DNA of 23,528 nt from an uncultured Flavobacteriales bacterium (GCA_937925455.1 CALEWF010000283.1:1-23528), one strand, 5' to 3'; positions 14,623-23,148 are shown, counted from the first letter of the stretch. Notes: generated by a model from the letters alone, not told the origin. Translations and numbers: made by a program.

Positions 14623-14754
14623 ATGAATTCAACAAATTTTATCATAGAAAATATCTTGCAACATTGTAAACACACTGAAAGTTGCTTCCGCAAAAAGAAA
14701 TATTGCAAAAAGTATAATCGGGGTAAGCGCTGCAAAAAATGTCCTAAAGACTAA
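14623..14754 (+). CDS. Candidate small Cys/Lys-rich protein
   Basis: A 43-codon ORF, ATG 14623 to TAA 14754. It starts MNSTNFIIENILQHCKHTES and continues with a very basic segment with cysteines at 15, 21, 28, 37 and 40 (HCKHTESCF, KKYCKKYNRG, RCKKCPKD). The regular Cys spacing with a closing CxxC and many lysines suggests a small metal- or nucleic acid-binding protein, but I recognise no family. Its stop abuts the stop of the convergent SDR gene. An imperfect -7-like TTATTTTG lies just upstream. A competing 35-codon ORF in another frame (MKILGLFFFNG...) overlaps its start, so chance is a real alternative. Confidence 0.4.
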   Translation: MNSTNFIIENILQHCKHTESCFRKKKYCKKYNRGKRCKKCPKD

Positions 14755-15543
14755 CTACAAACTGGGAGTTCTTCCTCCATCTACGGGTAAATTTATGCCT
14801 GTAATATATCCGGCAGCCGGAGAAGCCAAAAAGCAAACTGCATTAGCCACTTCAGCAGCTTCACCAAATCGTTTCATCGGTATTTCTTGCAGCATTTCAT
14901 TTTCTATTTCTTCGATTTCTTTTCCGGTTTTAGCGGCCTTGTTTTTAATGATTGATTCTAAGCGGCCGGTTCGGGTAGCTCCAGGCAACACGTTATTTAC
15001 TGTTATGCCAAATTCTGCTACTTCGTTTGCTAAGGTTTTTGCCCAGTTGGCTACCGCTCCGCGTATAGTATTACTTACGCCCAGGTTGGGCAATGGGGTT
15101 TTTACAGAAGTGGAAATAATATTGATAATTCTTCCATATCCTCCGGCAATCATTCCATCTATTACCAACTGAGCCAAGATATGATTAATTATGAGATGCT
15201 GATTAAATACATCCAAAAATTTTTGAGGGTCTTCCTCAATGATTTTCCCAGCAGCTGGACCTCCGGTGTTATTTATCAATATTTGGATTTCATTACCTTT
15301 TAAAATGTATTGATTCACAATTTTCTTTACCTCTTCTGGTTTCGTGAAATCAGCTACAAGCAGATGATGTCGCTGATTTTTGTAATTTATTAGTCTGGCT
15401 TTTGTTTTTTCAAGTTCTCCGGCATTTCGGGCAAGCAATGTTACATGTGCCCCCATAATGGCTAATTCATGCGCTACTGCTTTTCCTATGCCTTGTGTGC
15501 TTCCACAAACCAAGGCTCGTTTTCCCGTAAGGTCAAGATTCAT
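14755..15543 (-). CDS. Atypical SDR-family protein (BKR-like, degenerate catalytic motif)
   Basis: 262-aa Rossmann-fold protein of the short-chain dehydrogenase/reductase family. The cofactor loop is CGSTQGIG (13-20; the usual leading Thr is Cys13). NNTGG (91-95) stands in place of NNAG. Ser144-Ser146 (STS) may supply the catalytic serine, but the YxxxK signature is replaced by SNTIR (157-161), so both the catalytic Tyr and Lys positions are changed. The C-terminus (CFLASPAAGYITGINLPVDGGR) is typical. This fits the NCBI conserved-domain subgroup of beta-ketoacyl reductase-like SDRs lacking the standard tetrad; the substrate is unknown. The gene is divergent from the dioxygenase gene. Confidence 0.88.
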   Translation of the reverse strand: MNLDLTGKRALVCGSTQGIGKAVAHELAIMGAHVTLLARNAGELEKTKARLINYKNQRHHLLVADFTKPEEVKKIVNQYILKGNEIQILINNTGGPAAGKIIEEDPQKFLDVFNQHLIINHILAQLVIDGMIAGGYGRIINIISTSVKTPLPNLGVSNTIRGAVANWAKTLANEVAEFGITVNNVLPGATRTGRLESIIKNKAAKTGKEIEEIENEMLQEIPMKRFGEAAEVANAVCFLASPAAGYITGINLPVDGGRTPSL

Positions 15544-15561
15544 ACACTATTTTTTTCTATC

Positions 15562-15569
15562 CAAAGGTA
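15562..15569 (-). promoter_or_regulatory. -7 promoter box of the SDR gene
   Basis: TACCTTTG on the minus strand matches TAnnTTTG, 18 bases upstream of the ATG at 15543, in the divergent region with the dioxygenase gene. Confidence 0.5.
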
Positions 15570-15611
15570 GTTTTTATCTTCATGTTCACAGGTTAAATTC
15601 TATTAAACTCA

Positions 15612-15619
15612 TACCTTTA
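15612..15619 (+). promoter_or_regulatory. Possible -7 box of the dioxygenase gene
   Basis: TACCTTTA matches seven of eight positions of a TAnnTTTG box and lies 16 bases before the ATG at 15636. A weaker call than the others because the final G is missing. Confidence 0.3.
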
Positions 15620-15635
15620 ATCTAAATTTTGAATT

Positions 15636-16166
15636 ATGGAAATTCAACGCCCATTTAATTTTAAAAAGTGGATAGATGAAAATCGCCATTTGCTGAAACC
15701 TCCGGTAAACAACAAGCAGATTTGGCAGGATGCTGAATTTATTGTGATGGTAGTAGGAGGACCAAATGCACGTAAAGATTACCATTACAACGAAGGGGAA
15801 GAATTTTTTTATCAACTAGAAGGAAATATTAAGGTGATTATTCAAGAAAACGAGAAGCGGGTAGAAATTCCCATCAATGAAGGAGAAATTTTTTTACTTC
15901 CTCCCCGGGTACCACATTCTCCGGCACGCACAGAGGGATCTATTGGATTGGTAATTGAACGTAAGCGAAGAGAAGGTGAAAAAGATGGATTGCTTTGGTT
16001 TTGCGAAAACTGTAACCATAAACTCTACGAAGAGTACTTTCCACTTACCAATATTGAAAAAGATTTTCATGCCGTTTTTGAAAGGTTTTATACTTCCGAA
16101 GACCTTCGTACCTGTAAGCAGTGCGGCACCGTGATGGAAGCTCCCATGAAGTATCTGAAAAAATAA
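15636..16166 (+). CDS. nbaC: 3-hydroxyanthranilate 3,4-dioxygenase
   Basis: Fe(II) cupin enzyme that opens 3-hydroxyanthranilate to 2-amino-3-carboxymuconate semialdehyde, the precursor of quinolinate and NAD in the kynurenine pathway. The 176-aa length is normal for bacteria. Fe ligands by family position: His50 and Glu56 (DYHYNEGEEFFYQ) and His94 (RVPHSPAR). The substrate residues Arg46, Arg98 and Glu109 are also in place. The C-terminal rubredoxin-like site of bacterial enzymes is complete: Cys123/Cys126 (CENC) and Cys160/Cys163 (CKQC). No other kynurenine gene is in the window. It is divergent from the SDR gene, with the broken hydrolase gene 72 bases downstream. Confidence 0.95.
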   Translation: MEIQRPFNFKKWIDENRHLLKPPVNNKQIWQDAEFIVMVVGGPNARKDYHYNEGEEFFYQLEGNIKVIIQENEKRVEIPINEGEIFLLPPRVPHSPARTEGSIGLVIERKRREGEKDGLLWFCENCNHKLYEEYFPLTNIEKDFHAVFERFYTSEDLRTCKQCGTVMEAPMKYLKK

Positions 16167-16181
16167 TGAGTTGAATTATTT

Positions 16182-16200
16182 CAGTAAGTCAATCTTACTG
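16182..16200 (+). terminator. Weak hairpin after the dioxygenase gene
   Basis: CAGTAAG, five bases, then CTTACTG: a perfect 7-bp stem 15 bases after the stop, followed by TTATTTATATT without a continuous T tract. Possibly a weak terminator or mRNA end; a regulatory dyad for the next gene is equally possible. Confidence 0.35.
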
Positions 16201-16238
16201 TTATTTATATTGATAGCAGAAATTGATAATTTTATTTC

Positions 16239-17023
16239 ATGAAGCAGCCGGTACAGCTGTTTTTATTGATTGGTTTAACCAAAGAAAGTGGTCACTGGGA
16301 TAGAAATTTTATTTTATCGCTGCAATCCTTATTTCAGTCGGATCATGTTGTATTGATGGATTTGCCGGGTACCGGCAAGTTTGTTGATCAGAAATCACCA
16401 TTTCGTATTCCGCTGATAGTGCGTAAAACCAGAGAAAACTATGTTTCTCATATTCAAAATCATAAGAAACGTATATTGATTTCTATTTCACTGGGTGGAA
16501 TGCTGGCAGCAGAATGGAGCCGGCTATTTCCGGAAGACTTTCATGAAGTTGTGATTATTAATTCTAGTTTTCGTAGTGTAAGTCCTTTACGCCGACGATT
16601 GCAGCCCGAAGCAATGAAATCATTTATTCGTATTTTCTAACTAAAAATACTCTCAAACGCGAAGAACGTATTTTAAACTTATGTTCTAATAATCCAAAAA
16701 TAATAGCCGAGCGATTGCCTGAATGGATGAAAATATCTAAACTACGACCGGTAAAAAAACACAACATGCTTAGACAAACCATTGCCGGTGCTCTTTATAA
16801 TCCACGTCAAAAGCCTGCTTCCCGCCTTCTTATAATTGCAGCCCGGTATGACCGTCTGGCAGATTATCGTTGTTCGGTAGATATTCATAAGCAATGGGGA
16901 GGCGACCTGCTTATCTTTAATGACAAAATGATTGGACATGCAATACACGTGGATGCTCCATATGCATTGGCAAATGCTATTTTTAAATGGTCGTTGGAAA
17001 ATTTTAATTTTGAAAATGAATGA
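16239..17023 (+). pseudogene. Alpha/beta hydrolase, broken by a one-base frameshift
   Basis: Two adjacent frames together form one alpha/beta hydrolase of about 261 aa. The first part, from ATG 16239, carries the opening strand (VQLFLLIGLTKESGHWDRNF) and the nucleophile elbow SISLGG, then hits TAA at 16638-16640. The -1 frame continues at once with LTKNTLKREERILNL and holds the probable acid (AARYDRLADYR) and histidine (IGHAIHVDAP). Restoring one T in the T4 run at 16633-16636 would join them as RIF-LTK. All triad elements and reading on both sides look intact, so the lesion is recent, or is a sequencing error or a slippage-switchable site. Function unknown. Convergent with the large T9SS gene, 7 bases between stop codons. 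Confidence 0.85.
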
Positions 17024-17030
17024 ACGGTTA

Positions 17031-20000
17031 TTACCGAAGTAAGTTAACGTGTCCAATCAACACACCTTCTTTCCCTGAATTTTCGGTATATTCAATTCTC
17101 CATACATATACACCAATCGGACATTTCTGACCTTTATACATGCCATCCCAACCTTCTTGCAGGCTAGTACTTCTGAAAAGTTGCTCGCCCCAACGATTGA
17201 AAATCAGCATTTCAAATTCTTTGATTTCAGAACCAAAAGCCAAAAAGAAATCATTTAATCCATCGCGGTTGGGAGTAAAGGTATTAGGAACATACAACGA
17301 ACCTTCTACAAACACCCAAATCGAATCATAAAACTCGCATCCGTTAGCATCTGTAAGTGTTACAAAGTATTGAGTACTACTATATGGTGAAGCAATAGGA
17401 TTAGCACAATTACTACATGTTAGAAAAGTATCAGGAGTCCAGCTAAAAACACCATTACCGCTTGCCCAAAGTTGTGTACTACCGCCAAATGGTATATCCA
17501 CGGCATCAGGCAAATTAATGTGCTGAGTAGGGTATATGTTTACGTTTACACTTTCAGTAGCCGTACATCCAAATTCATCTGTTATTAAAACAATGTATGT
17601 AGTATTTTGAACAGGCGATGTTAAAATGGTGTCACTCGTAGGATTGGAAACTAAAGATGCTGGTTGCCAACTATAAGAAATACCGCCAGAAGCCCAAAGC
17701 ATTACAGAAGTGTTTGGGCATATTGAAGTATCCGGGCTTGCCAGAGCATTTACACGGATTACATTGATTTGAACTGTATCATAATCTTGACCACAAGTGT
17801 TTGTTGTAGTTAAAATATAAGTAATGCTTTGGTCTGGTGTACATAGCGGATTAGGAATATTCGGATTTGACAAATAAGTAGGAGGAGTCCAATTGTAAAT
17901 ATTGCCACCACTGCCTGATAGGGTTGTAAATGTACCATAGCAAATATTTTGATCAGGTCCGGCATTGGCTTGCGGCTGATTTTCTACGGTAATTGTAGTA
18001 CTTCGTGTTGCACTACATCCATTTGCATCGGTAATGGTTACTGTGTAAGTGGTGGTTTGTGTAGGCGAAGCCACCGGATTTGAAATAGCTTGATTGCTTA
18101 AACCGGTTGCAGGTTGCCAATTGTAGCTTACACCTCCTCCGGCATTTAATTGTACGCTATTACCTATGCAAATCGTATCGCTGGGAGAAACTGTTGGATT
18201 GAAGTCAATAACATTGACTGTGATAGAGCTGGTGGAAGCTCCACAGTTGTTTGTTACGGTAACTGTATAAGTAGTGGTTGTAGTAGGAGATGCAATGGGA
18301 TTGGGAATATTCGTTGCACTTAAAGTATAATCATTATTCCATGTATAGGAAGTACCTCCTGATGCAGATAGCTCAATACTACCTCCCGGACATAGAGGGG
18401 ACACCGGTGTTATTTGAACGGTGGGTGGTGCCTGAACAATTATTGTTACAAATGCTGTATCGTTTTGTATGCAAGCATTTTGATCACTAACTATTAACAT
18501 TACATTATACACGCCTGGTATTGAATAAACATGATTAACATTTGCTGATGTGCTGGTATTACCATCGCCAAAATCCCAAAAATAGCTGGAACCTCCGGTA
18601 CTGGCATTTTGTAAAATCACGGTGTTATTAACACACGTTATATTCGGGGTTACTAAATCAATAATGGCAGTAAATTCAGACACATCAAACTTAAAGACCC
18701 CCATGTTACAATTATTCGAATTGTTAGTGTTAGACCAAGCTCCAGGAGTAGTGGGGAAATCATCGTTGCTACCACAACCGGCACACACGGCTTGATAAAC
18801 TATTCCATCTGGATTGAACCTACTGGTTCCACCATCAACGTGCTCTGCTGAAATAGGTCCTCCAAAATAGGAGGCATAAATTAGACCGGTTGCATTTTCA
18901 TTCAATACAATAAAATAGAAATCACTACCATCAGTAGTACTTTGATAAGCATTGGGGGTTATAGGCATTCCATTGGTATTTCCACCCGATGCGCCATTAT
19001 TTACTGCACCTCCCCAACCGGAAACATAAATATGATTGCATACATTAACCAAAAAAGCAGTGGGAACAATATCAATTTGGCCAGCTATGCCACGTCCAAA
19101 AACGGTAGAGAAAATGGTTGTAGTAAGTGCCGGATTTAATTTATGAATAAACTGGCCGCTGTTTGGGTTTGAATATACAGGACCTAATGGGCTGCTAACA
19201 ACCGGATAGGCTCCACGAGTTTGTCCTACTACGTAAACATTTTGATCAGCATCTAATTGCAAGATGTAGCTTTGATCGTATGCATTGGTCCCCAAATAGG
19301 TAGAACTAACCAAACTTCCTGTGGCTGAGTATCGAGTTATAAATCCATCTACAGTACCCCCAAAAGTGGGCTTAATAACACCAGGTGTTGTTGGGAAATT
19401 AGAGCTGTTAGTTCCTCCTGTTACAAACACTTCTCCGGCATTATTTACTTTTAATGAATAACCGGCTTCATATCCCATGCCACCCAAATAGGTACTCCAT
19501 TCTAAGTTCGTTAAAGTAGAGGAAAGCCTGAAAACAACAGCATCTTGTACACCGGACAAACCCGTTTGTGCGGCATTTACAGTTGGGAAATCTATTGATT
19601 TGGTGGATGATGCAATATAGCAGCGATCATTTGCATCTACAATTATTTCTCCCCGGAATTCATCCGCATAGTTATGCCGAAGGCCCGAATTTGTATTCAT
19701 CCCATCATTATCAGTTCCGCCAATAAAGGTAGAGCCGATGAGTGTAGTTCCGGTGGGATTGAATTTAGCAACAAAAAGATCAGAACCGTTTGGGTAATCA
19801 TTACCATTTAATGCAAAAATTCCAGCTGATGGTCCGCCTTTAAACGTTGTTTGATATGCGTTAGTAGAAACCGCAAAATTAGAACTACCTGTAAGCCCAA
19901 GTACATACAAATCATCCGAGTTGTTACAAACCAAGCTAAACGGCGCTTCGGCCCGCGAACCTCCTAGATATGTATAGTAAAGCAAGGTGGAACCGTTATC

Positions 20001-20927
20001 GCTGTATTTTCCAATCAATACATCGTATAGCCCTCCTCCATAAGCCGCTTGATAAGAACCGGTAGTGTTTGGATAAGCATTGGCTGCCAAAACGATTCCT
20101 CCTCCATACATATTTCCTTGACTGTCGTATGTTGCCGTAAATCCCCAATTGTCAGTAAGTGAACCCGAAAAAGTTGAAAAAATAAGAGCCGGATCAATGA
20201 TCAGCGGAAGGGCACGATCAAATGGTTCGTGAAGTTGAAAACTTAGTCTGTTTTTTTTTAATAAAAACCGGGTTTTAACAGCTGTAATTCCTGTTTGAGT
20301 TTTTTGAAAAACCACCGGCGGCTCTTCAATAATCGAGCCAAGAGAAGTTTTTATTTCTAAACTTCCGTTTTTTAGCAGTAATTGGTTTGCTCCTTCGTAT
20401 TCAATCTGAATTTTTTGAGGATCGCCTCCGGGCTTAATGATCCAATCATATTTTAATTGATTGTTTTTAGTATAAATTACCAGATCAATCTTGGGGTAAA
20501 TTTCCTGTAAGGTGATTTTTCGGAAAGCTTGTACATGGCTTTTCCAGCGGCTGGCATCATTGCCTAAATAATAGTTGTAATAATGCGAAAATGGATTTTC
20601 GGCAAGGGGTTTTGCCCCTACATTGGCTCCCAAAAATTTTACACGAATTACATGATGTTTTATCTGAAAATCCGATAGTTCGTGTCCTTTCCGGTCGTGC
20701 ATGGCAGAGGTAAGTACATTCATTTTGGTCTGATCCCAAAAATGATAAGTAATTCCTTGTTTTTCAATGAATAATTCTCCGCCTGGAATGTATGCACGGT
20801 ATAAAAACGTATTTTCCCATTGACCTTTATTTTCGATGAATTGAAAATGCTTTTCTTCGCCTTCAGCAAAGGCGACAAAAGGCAATAAGCAAATCATCAT
20901 AACATAAAAATGGTAAATACGATTCAT
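17031..20927 (-). CDS. Giant T9SS type B-sorted protein with SBBP, PKD and Ig-like repeats
   Basis: Cell-surface or secreted protein of 1298 aa from ATG 20927 (a GTG one codon upstream is less likely). It has a signal peptide (MNRIYHFYVMMICLLPFVAFA) and an N-terminal domain opening FQFIENKGQWENTFLYRA, typical of SBBP-repeat proteins. From about 235 to 740 come beta-propeller-like repeats with the pattern D..GN.YV.G.T...FPTT. A PKD domain follows (about 755-833, FWDFGDGNTS). Then five tandem Ig-like repeats of about 75 aa (about 836-1211) share C..G....L.A.GG.SY.W and NP.ASP..TTTYTVT. The last 87 residues (YVPNTFTPNRDGLNDFF ... IFNRWGEQLF ... GVYVWRIEY) are a gliding motility-associated/T9SS type B sorting domain. 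The role is probably adhesive or structural; there is no enzyme domain. Confidence 0.92.
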   Translation of the reverse strand: MNRIYHFYVMMICLLPFVAFAEGEEKHFQFIENKGQWENTFLYRAYIPGGELFIEKQGITYHFWDQTKMNVLTSAMHDRKGHELSDFQIKHHVIRVKFLGANVGAKPLAENPFSHYYNYYLGNDASRWKSHVQAFRKITLQEIYPKIDLVIYTKNNQLKYDWIIKPGGDPQKIQIEYEGANQLLLKNGSLEIKTSLGSIIEEPPVVFQKTQTGITAVKTRFLLKKNRLSFQLHEPFDRALPLIIDPALIFSTFSGSLTDNWGFTATYDSQGNMYGGGIVLAANAYPNTTGSYQAAYGGGLYDVLIGKYSDNGSTLLYYTYLGGSRAEAPFSLVCNNSDDLYVLGLTGSSNFAVSTNAYQTTFKGGPSAGIFALNGNDYPNGSDLFVAKFNPTGTTLIGSTFIGGTDNDGMNTNSGLRHNYADEFRGEIIVDANDRCYIASSTKSIDFPTVNAAQTGLSGVQDAVVFRLSSTLTNLEWSTYLGGMGYEAGYSLKVNNAGEVFVTGGTNSSNFPTTPGVIKPTFGGTVDGFITRYSATGSLVSSTYLGTNAYDQSYILQLDADQNVYVVGQTRGAYPVVSSPLGPVYSNPNSGQFIHKLNPALTTTIFSTVFGRGIAGQIDIVPTAFLVNVCNHIYVSGWGGAVNNGASGGNTNGMPITPNAYQSTTDGSDFYFIVLNENATGLIYASYFGGPISAEHVDGGTSRFNPDGIVYQAVCAGCGSNDDFPTTPGAWSNTNNSNNCNMGVFKFDVSEFTAIIDLVTPNITCVNNTVILQNASTGGSSYFWDFGDGNTSTSANVNHVYSIPGVYNVMLIVSDQNACIQNDTAFVTIIVQAPPTVQITPVSPLCPGGSIELSASGGTSYTWNNDYTLSATNIPNPIASPTTTTTYTVTVTNNCGASTSSITVNVIDFNPTVSPSDTICIGNSVQLNAGGGVSYNWQPATGLSNQAISNPVASPTQTTTYTVTITDANGCSATRSTTITVENQPQANAGPDQNICYGTFTTLSGSGGNIYNWTPPTYLSNPNIPNPLCTPDQSITYILTTTNTCGQDYDTVQINVIRVNALASPDTSICPNTSVMLWASGGISYSWQPASLVSNPTSDTILTSPVQNTTYIVLITDEFGCTATESVNVNIYPTQHINLPDAVDIPFGGSTQLWASGNGVFSWTPDTFLTCSNCANPIASPYSSTQYFVTLTDANGCEFYDSIWVFVEGSLYVPNTFTPNRDGLNDFFLAFGSEIKEFEMLIFNRWGEQLFRSTSLQEGWDGMYKGQKCPIGVYVWRIEYTENSGKEGVLIGHVNLLR
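17303..18421 (-). repeat. Five tandem ~75-codon Ig-like repeats
   Basis: Within the giant T9SS gene, five successive units share GGSSxxLxASGGxSYxWxP, a SNPxxxNPxASPxxTTTYTVTxTDxxGC core and a closing beta strand. Units 2 and 4 are the most alike at protein level (NYNWQPATGLSN and SYSWQPASLVSN). The last unit departs most (FGGSTQLWASGNGVFSW). Such arrays act as spacer stalks in surface proteins and can vary in number by recombination. Confidence 0.8.
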
Positions 20928-21048
20928 CACCAGAGTTGGCTCCTAACTTATTTTAACTCCATAAAAATAATAAATATTCTTTACTTCTAATTTTATATTG
21001 TATGCTTCCCCTCATACTTTTATTAAGACTGTGTTTATGTGATTTTTG

Positions 21049-21081
21049 TTGCATCAGACCAACAAGTTTTCGCTATCTTTG
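21049..21081 (+). promoter_or_regulatory. Promoter of the amidophosphoribosyltransferase-type gene
   Basis: TATCTTTG (21074-21081) matches TAnnTTTG and is preceded by TTG (21049-21051) at a 22-base spacing. The ATG is 7 bases downstream, so the leader is almost absent. Confidence 0.55.
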
Positions 21082-21088
21082 ACCCGCT

Positions 21089-22990
21089 ATGAGCGAAATT
21101 ATTAAACATGAATGCGGTATTGCCGTTCTCCGATTGCTTAAACCTCTTTCCTATTACAAAGAAAAATACGGTACCCCCCTTTATGGGATAAACAAAATGT
21201 ACCTGTTATTGGAAAAAATGCACAACCGGGGGCAGGATGGAGCCGGGTTAGCAAATATTAAGTTAAATGTAGAACCTGGAAATCGGTATATTAGCCGCAG
21301 ACGCTCAATTAAAAACCAACCTATTCAGCATATTTTTAAAAAAATAAATAAGCGGTTTCAGGAATTAATTGAAAAAGAAAAAGAGAAGTTTGAAGATGTT
21401 GCTTGGTTACAAAAAAATATGCCTTATACCGGCGAGGTATTCATAGGCCATCTTCGCTATGGAACATATGGTAAATACGGTATTGAAAGTTGTCATCCGT
21501 TTTTACGCCAGAATAACTGGAAGAGCCGTAACCTCATTGTAGCCGGAAATTTTAACCTCACCAATGTGGATGAATTGTTCCAGAATTTAATCGACCTGGG
21601 GCAACATCCTAAAGAAAAAGCCGATACAGTTACTATCATGGAGCGTATCGGGCATTTTTTAGACGAAGAAAATGAGGAATTATATTGGAAATTCAAGCAA
21701 GCCGGATATTCCAAAAAGGAAATATCTCCACTCATTGCTGAGCACCTCGATTTGAAAAAAATACTTCAACGAGCTTTCAAAAAGTTTGATGGAGGATATG
21801 TAATTGGCGGGTTAATTGGGCATGGCGATAGCTTTGTGGTTCGAGACCCTTCTGGCATTCGCCCGGCATATTGGTATCACGATGAGGAGTTAGTAGTAAT
21901 TTGCTCTGAACGACCCATCATTCAAACCGCATTTAATGTTGATTTTTCTCAAATCAAAGAAGTAAAGCCGGGGCATGCCGTAATTGTAAAAAAGAATGGA
22001 GATGTAAGCGAAGAAGAAATACTTCCTCCGCAGGAACTTAAACCTTGTTCCTTTGAAAGAATTTATTTTTCACGAGGTAGCGATGCTGAAATTTACCGGG
22101 AAAGAAAAGAATTGGGGCGTTTGCTTTGTGATGATATATTGAAGGAAATAAATTACGACCTAGAAAACACCGTATTTTCATTTATTCCAAACACGGCAGA
22201 AGTAGCTTTTTATGGCATGGTGAAGGGAATGGAAGATTATCTTACCCGCACTAAAAAAGAACAAATTCTAGCCTTAGGTAATGATATAACTCCTGAAAAA
22301 CTCGAATCCATTCTTTCTTTTCGTCCCAGAGTTGAAAAACTGGCCATCAAAGATGCCAAGTTACGAACCTTTATTACAGACGATAATCATCGGGATGATT
22401 TGGTAAAACATGTATATGATATTACCTACGAAACGGTTAAAAAGGGTGTAGATACAATAGTGCTTATTGATGATTCCATAGTTCGAGGAACTACATTAAA
22501 AAAGAGTATATTGAGAATTTTAGACCGCTTGGGACCCAAAAAAATCATCATTGTTTCATCGGCGCCGCAAATTCGTTATCCCGATTGCTACGGAATAGAT
22601 ATGGCCAAATTAAAAGATTTTGTGGCTTTTCGTGCTGCTATTGAATTGCTTATAGAACGTGGAAACTGGTATTTAATTCAGGAGGTGTTTGCAGATGCAC
22701 GGGCACAACTTGCTTTGCCTTTAAATCAATGCGTCAATGTAGTGAAAAAGATTTATGAGCCATTTACTTATCAGGAAATATCAGATAAAATTACGGTGTT
22801 ACTAAAACCCAACGACATTAAGGCCGAAGTAAAAATTATTTATCAAACCGTAGAAAATTTACATGCAGCCTGTCCGAACCATCGGGGCGACTGGTATTTT
22901 ACCGGCGACTACCCAACCCCGGGTGGTAACCGCGTAGTAAACAAATCATTCATTAATTACATGGAAGGTAGGGATGAAAGAGCATATTAG
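21089..22990 (+). CDS. purF: Amidophosphoribosyltransferase-type protein, long divergent form
   Basis: Glutamine amidotransferase plus PRTase architecture of PurF, which makes 5-phosphoribosylamine from PRPP and glutamine. At 633 aa it is over 100 residues longer than typical PurF. The N-terminal leader MSEIIKHE precedes Cys9 (HECGIAVL), which would become the nucleophile after processing. Further on are HNRGQDGAGL, GHLRYGTYG ... CHPF, and AGNFNLTN where classical PurF has HNGN. The PRPP loop VLIDDSIVRGTT spans 458-469 and YGIDM follows. Extra segments lie around 65-110, 195-240 and 370-430, relative to classical PurF. I recall this long form from other Bacteroidota, where it may coexist with a standard PurF; its reaction is probable, not certain. 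Confidence 0.82.
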   Translation: MSEIIKHECGIAVLRLLKPLSYYKEKYGTPLYGINKMYLLLEKMHNRGQDGAGLANIKLNVEPGNRYISRRRSIKNQPIQHIFKKINKRFQELIEKEKEKFEDVAWLQKNMPYTGEVFIGHLRYGTYGKYGIESCHPFLRQNNWKSRNLIVAGNFNLTNVDELFQNLIDLGQHPKEKADTVTIMERIGHFLDEENEELYWKFKQAGYSKKEISPLIAEHLDLKKILQRAFKKFDGGYVIGGLIGHGDSFVVRDPSGIRPAYWYHDEELVVICSERPIIQTAFNVDFSQIKEVKPGHAVIVKKNGDVSEEEILPPQELKPCSFERIYFSRGSDAEIYRERKELGRLLCDDILKEINYDLENTVFSFIPNTAEVAFYGMVKGMEDYLTRTKKEQILALGNDITPEKLESILSFRPRVEKLAIKDAKLRTFITDDNHRDDLVKHVYDITYETVKKGVDTIVLIDDSIVRGTTLKKSILRILDRLGPKKIIIVSSAPQIRYPDCYGIDMAKLKDFVAFRAAIELLIERGNWYLIQEVFADARAQLALPLNQCVNVVKKIYEPFTYQEISDKITVLLKPNDIKAEVKIIYQTVENLHAACPNHRGDWYFTGDYPTPGGNRVVNKSFINYMEGRDERAY

Positions 22991-23073
22991 CCTATAATTT
23001 TAAAAAAATATGTAACAAACGAAAATTATATGCGTTAATAAACTATACTTCCTTTTCAAACTTGGGTTCTGAG

Positions 23074-23114
23074 AATGCGGAGCTGACCTAATACCTTGGT
23101 TAGTCCGCATTTTT
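23074..23114 (+). terminator. Intrinsic terminator downstream of the purF-type gene
   Basis: AATGCGGAGCTGACC pairs with GGTTAGTCCGCATT (one bulge, one mismatch) around a 9-base loop, followed by TTTTTC. It lies 84 bases past the stop codon and before copy C of the hairpin repeat. The stretch from 22991 to 23073 shows nothing else. Confidence 0.8.
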
Positions 23115-23148
23115 CATTTGAATAACCTCCAAAATACTAATTATATAA

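Noticed and set aside
14569..14676. 35-codon ORF starting MKILGLFFFNG
   Set aside because: Short, AT-driven hydrophobic composition and overlaps the better Cys-rich candidate in another frame; no support beyond a start and stop.
14795..15172. 125-residue plus-strand ORF antisense to the SDR gene
   Set aside because: Shadow of the SDR coding sequence; no recognisable domain and no start signal.
16625..16640. Programmed -1 frameshifting in the hydrolase gene
   Set aside because: No in-phase X XXY YYZ heptamer and no clear downstream pseudoknot; a simple one-base loss in the T run explains it better.
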